Positions 47,101 to 64,000 of a stretch of DNA of 64,000 bases are shown in pieces. The stretch is from Parus major (Eukaryota > Chordata > Aves > Passeriformes > Paridae), in contig NC_031783.1 in NCBI RefSeq assembly GCF_001522545.3, positions 6,349,433 to 6,413,432 on the forward strand, read 5' to 3'. The notes beneath the pieces were generated by a model, which was given only the letters and a program-made list of their open reading frames with translations, searched no databases and was not told where the DNA came from. The translations under genes and the position numbers were made by a program. Each line of letters begins with the position of its first letter. Within the stretch, counting starts at the first letter, position 1.

Positions 47101-48730
47101 AATAAGAGGCTTGACACGTAGAGTTTTCCATTTCATGGAGACTAGAATATTCAGGTTATAAGACAGTATTTTGAAGTTTTAGCCACTAACTTCCATTTGC
47201 TGCATACTGCAGTTCCTGACAGACAGCTCTGAAGGCCACTTACACTGCCCAGCTGGAGTGTCTTCTGTGCATGTAATTTAAGGATATTTGATTGCATGCT
47301 TAAAGAAGCAGACAGGGAAAACCAACCAGATGAAACTTACTGCTACACAAGTTAAAGCTGTGAGAACGCCTGAGAAAAACCCTCCTCGAGCATTAATTCT
47401 TCCTGTGCTCCGAACTGTAGGCATCTGGTCATTCCCATATTTTTGGAAAGTTGCTAAGCTCTGTGCTACATCACTGTTTTGTTGAATATCTTCTTTTCTT
47501 TGTTCAATGGCATCAGAAAATAGCTTTTCAATAACATCCCTAATAGGAAAAATAAAAGCTTAATATTCAGAAAAGGGACTAATTTTTGTATTTGTTTTCC
47601 AGCCTTTACTGAAGACTACCATCTTTGAAAACAAGAAAAAAATAGTTATTAAAGCTTAATAAACTTAGAGTTATATCAATCCCTGTCAAACAACATTTTC
47701 CTTAGCTTCTAAAGCTAAAATTCCACAGAAATCCCAAGTTATTTTTTTATAAATATAAAGAAAAATATAAAAAAATATAAAAATATATAAAATATCTAAT
47801 AAAATTAGAATTCTGTGTGCCACTGGCAAGCCTCAATTATTAAAAAATGCTAAGCAGAAGACAACATAAAAGCCTACCATCAATCCTACCACCTATTTAT
47901 TTAAATATTATTAATCCCAGATAAAGTGTTATTAACGAAACAACTTGTGGGTAATTCAAGACACCAAATAGATGTTTTTAGCTTTGTTCTGCAATATGAA
48001 TATATTTCTTCCAATAAATAATTTCTATTACAGAAATTACTACACAATTATCCAAGATCAATCTAACTTATAATTATTAGAAAACAACCAGCAATATTAG
48101 AAGACTGAGGATCCCACCTCTCCATCTCCCAAAAAATTTAGAAAGGGGGGAAAGCCCTCCCCCCCAAACAAACCTCCTTCCTCAAAACTAAACCAACCAA
48201 CCTGCCCCTTAATTCCATCTGCTTGAACAGTTCATTACAAGTGCATAAACTGAAAGTCTTTGGGATTTAAATTTCTTTGTGACAGTTCAGGTTACCAATT
48301 ATATAAGAATATCTGCAGAAAACTCAAAAGGTTTTTCAAAAAGAAGGTTTCTGTGGTTCCATTTATGTAAAAAAGACATTCACAAAGTAGTTCACTCACC
48401 TGAGAAGGATGTTGACTTTGGGGAATCCTTCCCATTTTTCTCTGCATTCAGGGCATTCATTCTTCTTGGATGATACCCACCACAAGGCCAAGCAATGCCT
48501 ACAGAAGCTGTGCCCACAGTTCAGGGTGGTAGGATTGATCAGAATATCATAGCAGCAGTGGCACAGGAACTCACTGACTGATATCTGCTGACCCAGGCCA
48601 GGAGTAGCACATGGTTCGACTTTTGCCCTCTCTGTTTCCCCTTGTAAAGTCCCATCTTCTTCCATTTTCCTTTATGCCTTACACAAATAGAAAGCTCTCT
48701 TAGATCTTCAAACCAGATAAGGCATTACTT
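43952..48730 (-). CDS. BFAR: BFAR, bifunctional apoptosis regulator (complete coding sequence)
   Basis: ER membrane RING E3 ubiquitin ligase that binds Bcl-2-family proteins and caspase-8-type death domains and restrains cell death. Coding exons in gene order are 48400-48665, 47341-47539, 46852-47021, 46085-46229, 45659-45829, 45005-45207 and 43952-44144: 1347 nt, 448 residues (human about 450). The C3HC4 RING uses Cys35, Cys38, Cys50, His52, Cys55, Cys58, Cys71 and Cys74. A first membrane segment lies near 142-160 (GGFFSGVLTALTCVAVVLLG). A SAM domain follows at about 170-250 (KWTAEEVILWLEQLGPWAS), then C-terminal hydrophobic segments near 358-377 and 402-427. The protein ends RRLETQVQ. All phases are continuous. 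The ATG at 48665 gives MEEDGTLQ; the N terminus before the RING diverges from human. Confidence 0.96.
45005..45207 (-). CDS. BFAR: BFAR coding exon 6
   Basis: 203 nt, residues 318-384 plus two bases, acceptor ending CAG and donor AAA|GTAAGT. It encodes PYQLIAEFAWDWLDVHYWTS and the hydrophobic FIIVNAMLLSVLELFSFW. Confidence 0.96.
45659..45829 (-). CDS. BFAR: BFAR coding exon 5
   Basis: 171 nt, residues 261-317, phase 0 at both ends, acceptor ATCTTTTAG and donor CTT|GTAAGT. It encodes AVNPGKSLFLLYALKSSPRL and FLPFIHTICPMQED. Confidence 0.96.
46085..46229 (-). CDS. BFAR: BFAR coding exon 4 (SAM end)
   Basis: 145 nt, residues 212-260, acceptor GCTTTTGTAG and donor AAG|GTAA. It encodes LLLTLTEEDFTKEPYSIENS through GVKPPQNLWEYK. 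Confidence 0.96.
46351..46415 (-). mobile_element. CR1 LINE 3'-end remnant in a BFAR intron
   Basis: Plus-strand AGAATCATAGAATACTTTGG then GTTGGCAGAGACTTTCAAAG is the reverse complement of the CR1 3' tail. Only about 65 bp is recognisable. Confidence 0.85.
46852..47021 (-). CDS. BFAR: BFAR coding exon 3 (SAM start)
   Basis: 170 nt, residues 156-211 plus two bases, acceptor TTACCTGTAG and donor GGAAG|GTGAGA. It completes the membrane segment (VVLLGYHW) and begins the SAM domain. Confidence 0.96.
47341..47539 (-). CDS. BFAR: BFAR coding exon 2
   Basis: 199 nt, residues 89-155, acceptor CCTATTAG and donor GCA|GTAAGT. It encodes DVIEKLFSDAIEQRKEDIQQ and begins the first membrane segment (GGFFSGVLTALTCVA). 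Confidence 0.95.
48400..48730 (-). CDS. BFAR: BFAR first coding exon (RING)
   Basis: Coding part 48400-48665 (266 nt, residues 1-88 plus two bases). 5'UTR extends to a probable acceptor TTGCTTTGCAG at 48731. The donor is CTCAG|GTGAGT. It holds the whole RING finger (SEFLCHCCYDILINPTTLNC and then GHSFCRHCLALWW). Confidence 0.95.
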
Positions 48731-49899
48731 CTGCAAAGCAACAAGAAAACAGCTATTACAGAAGTTTAGAATTGTAAGAAATGTGATTTATCATTGCACC
48801 ACTTTTGTCACTTGGATGGTGTAAAATTTTTTTAAGTAACTCAGCCCTCCCCAAAATGAAACATGATCTACTTTTTCAACAATATATTCACTGCCAACAA
48901 AACAATCAAAACCAGATTCTAGATGTAAACAGCTGGGCTCAATCTCCCTATGCTTTCTTCTCCCCTGTTACAAAACACATGAAAGTCAAACAAAATAACT
49001 TATTTCACATTACTTTTGACAGTAGCTTTAATCAGGGTTTTAGTAAAAGAAACCAGTCAAAGGAAGAAGTACCATCAGAGGATACAAAAATAAAATACCA
49101 GTATAACATACTGATCTAATTTACTTCACCCCTCTTCCTCTTCCAAGCATATGGAATAAAACATTACTAAAAGAGGTCAATGCTGGGCAATGTTAAAAGA
49201 AGTTTGATCCACCAAGTCACCTGCTTCAGAATGATAAGATACTGATCTGCACACCTTCTCACCAAAGCTCTAAACTCCACACTAATTTTATTTGTAGCCA
49301 CTTTGTTAGTATTACAGAAAATGCACAAATAAGAAGAGTTTAAGATGGTTCCAGGCTTACAAAACACATGAACCTATTTGCTTGATGTTCCTACTCCATT
49401 CTCTTAGATAGCAGAATATAGTTTCTTAAGAAAAACACTTCTGCAGATCACTCACTCAATACTCATGATATATTAGAAGATACCAAGAAGAAGACTATTT
49501 TCTCCTCAGGCACTACCAAACCAAAATATGATTACACTCTCCACCATGTGGCTCCCGCTTACTACTAAGTTACCAACTTGCCATTCAGATCAAGCACGAA
49601 GAGGTAAGGACGCAAGCAGGTACAGAACAGAAATTACAAAAAAAAACCCCAAGCACAGAAACAGAAACCAATAGTGAAATTAGAATCCTCAGACTTCCAA
49701 ATCTGTATTTCCCTGGCAAAATACAAGCTGTCAGCTTTCTAAAACAAACCGGAAACAGAACTTATAAGATAAAAAAACAAGATCTTGCACCTCAAAGCAT
49801 TCTTCTAGTTTTCCCTTCAAACAGAAACAACAACATGTATGTGGAAAATAGAGGAAAAATATTTCACCGCTCAGTCTGCGCCAAGTAAGAGCCAGCAGC

Positions 49900-50240
49900 A
49901 GAATGACTCCTGGCTCCTCTCCTGTCTCTTCCCAGCTCCAGCTTCCTGCCCTCCGCGCTGCCTGCCTCAGGCGCAGCACGGCCGGGCCCGCGGCGCTTCC
50001 TACCCGGGCAGGGCCGGCGCGGGGGGAACCCGGCCCAATACCCTGCAGCCGGCTCGGCCCCGGCCCGACACCCGGCAGCCGGCTCGGCCCCGGCCCGACA
50101 CCCGGCAGCCGGCTCGGCCCCGCGGCGCCCCGGCTACAGCCCCGGGCCGAGCCCACACCGCTCATTCCGCCCCGCCCCGCGGGCACGGCGGCACCGCCGC
50201 TCCTTCCTCACCACAGCCGCTCGCCTTTTTATTTCAAGCG
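49900..50240 (-). promoter_or_regulatory. BFAR: CpG-island promoter of BFAR
   Basis: About 340 bp of dense CpG upstream of the BFAR coding exons. Minus-strand donors CTGTG|GTGAGG (near 50211) and CCCGG|GTAGGA (near 49987) could each end a noncoding first exon, so the first exon is not placed exactly. An ORF of 151 codons on the minus strand and 138 and 135 on the plus strand are composition effects and span the tandem repeat. Confidence 0.75.
50041..50122. repeat. 30-bp GC-rich minisatellite, ~2.7 copies
   Basis: Three consecutive 30-bp units start at 50041, 50071 and 50101 and share GCAGCCGGCTCGGCCCCG. Units 1 and 2 differ at two positions (TG versus GG near the start), and unit 3 diverges after 22 bases. 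The unit length is a multiple of three, which keeps overlapping frames open. Confidence 0.92.
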
Positions 50241-50585
50241 TTTAAAATCACCTGACATGAGAGCTGCTCCACTCCCATTTCTGGGAATACGCCCACTTCC
50301 ATATTCATGAGAACTGAGGTACCTTCGCTTACTGTACACTACGCACTCAGGTAGCCTTCCTTCGCAGAAACTGTTTAAGGTTGATTCTACAATAAAGATT
50401 CGAGGTTTAACGAGACTTAAAGGTGCTAGTCTGATTGCAGTGCTAACGCATCCTGCACAGGCTATTCGTACCACATAAGAGTTTATCTCTCCACACATTC
50501 ACAATTACTTCTCTCAGTCTCTGTTCCCTTTCTGAAATTCTTTCTGACTAGTCAAAAAAACCTGATTCACTCCTGCCTGCCCTGA
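50241..50585. other. Upstream flank of BFAR, no gene seen
   Basis: Non-repetitive DNA between the CpG island and the CR1 copy. An 89-codon minus ORF (50229-50498) shows no family resemblance. Confidence 0.45.
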
Positions 50586-50589
50586 CAGG

Positions 50590-50869
50590 AGGTTGTATCC
50601 AGGTGAGGATGGGCTTCTTCTCCCAAGGAACAAGTGACAGGACACAGCTTTACTCTGCACCAGGGCAGTTTTAGCTTGGACATTATAAAAGGGTGATTAG
50701 ACATTGGAATGGGCTGCACAGGGACGTGGTGGAATCACCGTCCCTGGAGGCATTTAAGGACTGGACATAGCACTGAGTGCCATGGTCTGAGTGATCCGGT
50801 GTGTTTGGTCACAGGTGGGACTTGATCCCAAAGGTTTTTTCCAACTTAAGTGATTCTGTGAATTTTTGA
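50590..50869 (+). mobile_element. CR1 LINE fragment (3' end)
   Basis: Diagnostic CR1 phrases in order: AACAAGTGACAGGACACAGC, CATTGGAATGGGCTGCACAG, CACCGTCCCTGGAGGCATTT, then TTTTTTCCAACTTAAGTGAT and TCTGTGA at the 3' end. It sits between the divergent BFAR and PARN promoters. Confidence 0.92.
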
Positions 50870-51860
50870 AGTGCCTCTGAGATGCATTTTTTTCAACTGT
50901 TCAACACAGTGACATTTTCTTTTAAGATTTTGTTCCATTTTGATACAAACTACAAGTCCAGTTCAAATGACATTTAATTATTCTAGCCTATTTCAAGAAA
51001 GAAAATAGTCTCTCATTGTTTTCTCTCCCACATTATCTATTTTTGTCCAGAGAACCAATAAGCAGATTTTTAAACTACTCTAGCATGAAAGAATTCAACC
51101 TCTTCTAGATCTGAGGAAGTGCATCTACTGTGGCACGCAAGGTGAAAATCCAGAATACTTGTTCCAAAATACAGGTTTTTACTACTTTTTTAGTGTCTTT
51201 TCACTTAGCTTCACATTCAATGTTCGGTAAAGTAAAAGACCATACAAGTGTTTGGTAGTCTGTGCAGCAGACTTGAATGATGTGAAAACATGGCCTTTCT
51301 GTTCCAGTTTATAAAACTTCTGACATATAAAAAGCTATGGAATCTCAAACTAACTGCTTGTATTGCCCTCTCCCACTTTTTAGGTGTTCCTTCTGCTTAC
51401 ATAACAATACGTACATGCTGAAGTAAAAAATGTCTAATCTGTAAGACATAGTACTTCAATTCTTATTGAAGCACTTTATTACAGTCCCTCACTGTTTGAT
51501 TTGCAGTTCATTTTGTGGGTGAGGGAAGCAAAGAGTTCCCCAGATTTGTCACCTACTTGGGGGAAAACAGTCTTCTAAAACAACCATCAACCACTTTGAA
51601 GTGCCATGAGCACTTTAACTAGAAACTGCAGAAATGCATCTTAAAAAACAGAGGAGTAGCATGAAAATTTTAGGCTTCAGCCAATATACTGCAAAATAAA
51701 AACATCTCTGCCATTTTAACTAACATCTTACTGGGAGCCATTTAATCATACTAGATTATTTGCTGGGAATGTCTATTGAATAAATTGCTTATACTGAAAA
51801 GGCAAAGCTTAATACTGAAGAATCTTGAAGAACTCTCTCCACTAAATCCTGCATAATTCT
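50870..51860. other. BFAR-PARN intergenic DNA, no gene seen
   Basis: AT-rich sequence with no recognised gene or repeat. Confidence 0.5.
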
Positions 51861-52424
51861 TTACCTTTTTCTGTATGCAGAAACTACCCCCCACAATTTC
51901 TGCTGGAATTCTGGAAAAGATGCTTTATGAGCCCTGTAGCACAAACTCTGAACTCTTCCGCCGCCCTCGCCCACAACTCCTGCGCTCTGCCCCTGTGCAG
52001 CACCTTCTCCCTGGGGCAGCTCTTCCTCCCGCAGCGCTGCTGCGGGCCCATCCTGCTGGGCGCTGAGCGCTGCTCCTTTACAGCGAGGTGTCCAAGTGCC
52101 GCTTCTAACAGGAAGACGTTCCTTCAGTAATACGCCAAAACCTGCAGTTCCCCTGGAATTATCATCATTAAGGCATCGAGCTAGCAGTTCTGCACCATCC
52201 TCCTGGTGTCTCCTAGGCAGTCCCATCCCTTCTTTCTTGTTAGTGATAGCTACGCATTTCTGGCTTTGAGGGCAAGGCCCACATCCATGATACTTCACCA
52301 CACCCCACAGAACTGCGGCTGGTGTAAGACTTCCTTCCCCCCGGCAGCGCTGCTGCAGCCACTCCTGCGGCCCGCTCGGAGCACACGGCAGGCTACCGAA
52401 CTCACCGCTCAAAGGCGAGCCCAC
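51861..52424 (-). other. 187-codon minus-strand ORF beside the PARN promoter
   Basis: ATG at 52424, inside the edge of the PARN CpG island and pointing away from PARN. The frame begins MGSPLSGEFGSLPCAPSGPQ and its stop coincides with AAAAAG|GTAAAG, a good 5' splice site at 51864/51865. It could be the first exon of a divergent promoter transcript. I recognise no domain, and GC-rich composition makes a chance frame plausible. Confidence 0.25.
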
Positions 52425-52600
52425 GGGCGGACAGGGCGGTGCGGCCCTTAGGGCTCCGCCCCGGTAGGAAATGGCGGCGGCCCGAGCTGCTGTGCGCGCT
52501 CACGTGCGGCGCGCGGGGCGGCCCCGGAAGCGCTCGGCGGCGGCGGCGGCGGGCGGTGCCGGGCGGTGCCGGGCCGAGCTCCGGCGGGCGGGGGCGCGGG

Positions 52601-64000
<11,400 letters not shown>

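Noticed and set aside
49731..50310. ORFs of 151, 138 and 135 codons over the BFAR island
   Set aside because: They exist on both strands because the 30-bp repeat is a multiple of three; the peptide repeats are a by-product.

Overview
This is vertebrate nuclear DNA, almost certainly from a bird. The genes are split by canonical GT-AG introns, the intergenic DNA is AT-rich, CpG islands sit at the 5' ends of genes, and the recognisable interspersed repeats are CR1 LINE fragments, the dominant avian/sauropsid retroposon. I see no prokaryotic operons, CRISPR arrays, tRNA genes or rRNA genes.

Layout. (1) 1-6.4 kb, minus strand: the N-terminal third of ZC3H7A (TPR region and the following linker), in eight coding exons, running off the left edge. 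Its CpG-island promoter and a probable noncoding first exon lie at about 11.9-13.15 kb. (2) 13.2-32.6 kb: a 19-kb interval without a recognisable gene. It holds several CR1 fragments, a microsatellite, an unexplained short GC-rich islet at 16.9 kb and two unusually open stretches at 28.3 and 31.2 kb. (3) 32.9-41.85 kb, plus strand: a complete four-exon PLA2G10 (group X secreted phospholipase A2) encoding 156 residues. (4) 43.95-48.73 kb, minus strand: a complete BFAR coding sequence (RING-SAM-transmembrane ER E3 ligase, 448 residues in seven coding exons), with a CpG-island promoter at 49.9-50.2 kb. PLA2G10 and BFAR converge tail to tail. (5) 52.6 kb to the right edge, plus strand: the first fifteen exons (335 residues) of PARN, the poly(A)-specific ribonuclease, divergent from BFAR.

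All exons listed were assembled by hand from splice signals, continuous reading phase and remembered family sequence. Phase is continuous across every junction, and BFAR and PLA2G10 both close on a stop codon at near-normal family length, so the four models are strong. No functional pathway links the four genes: ZC3H7A and PARN both act on RNA, BFAR acts in ER ubiquitination and cell-death control, and PLA2G10 is a secreted lipase. They are ordinary syntenic neighbours. I recall PARN-BFAR-PLA2G10 as adjacent in human 16p13 with ZC3H7A several megabases away, so the ZC3H7A/PLA2G10 junction may mark a lineage-specific rearrangement.

I found no convincing undescribed system. The best leads are a 187-residue minus-strand ORF ending on a splice donor beside the PARN promoter, the GC islet at 16.9 kb, nested inverted repeats in PLA2G10 intron 1, a coding (CTG)8 run in the PLA2G10 signal peptide, and a 30-bp minisatellite in the BFAR CpG island.
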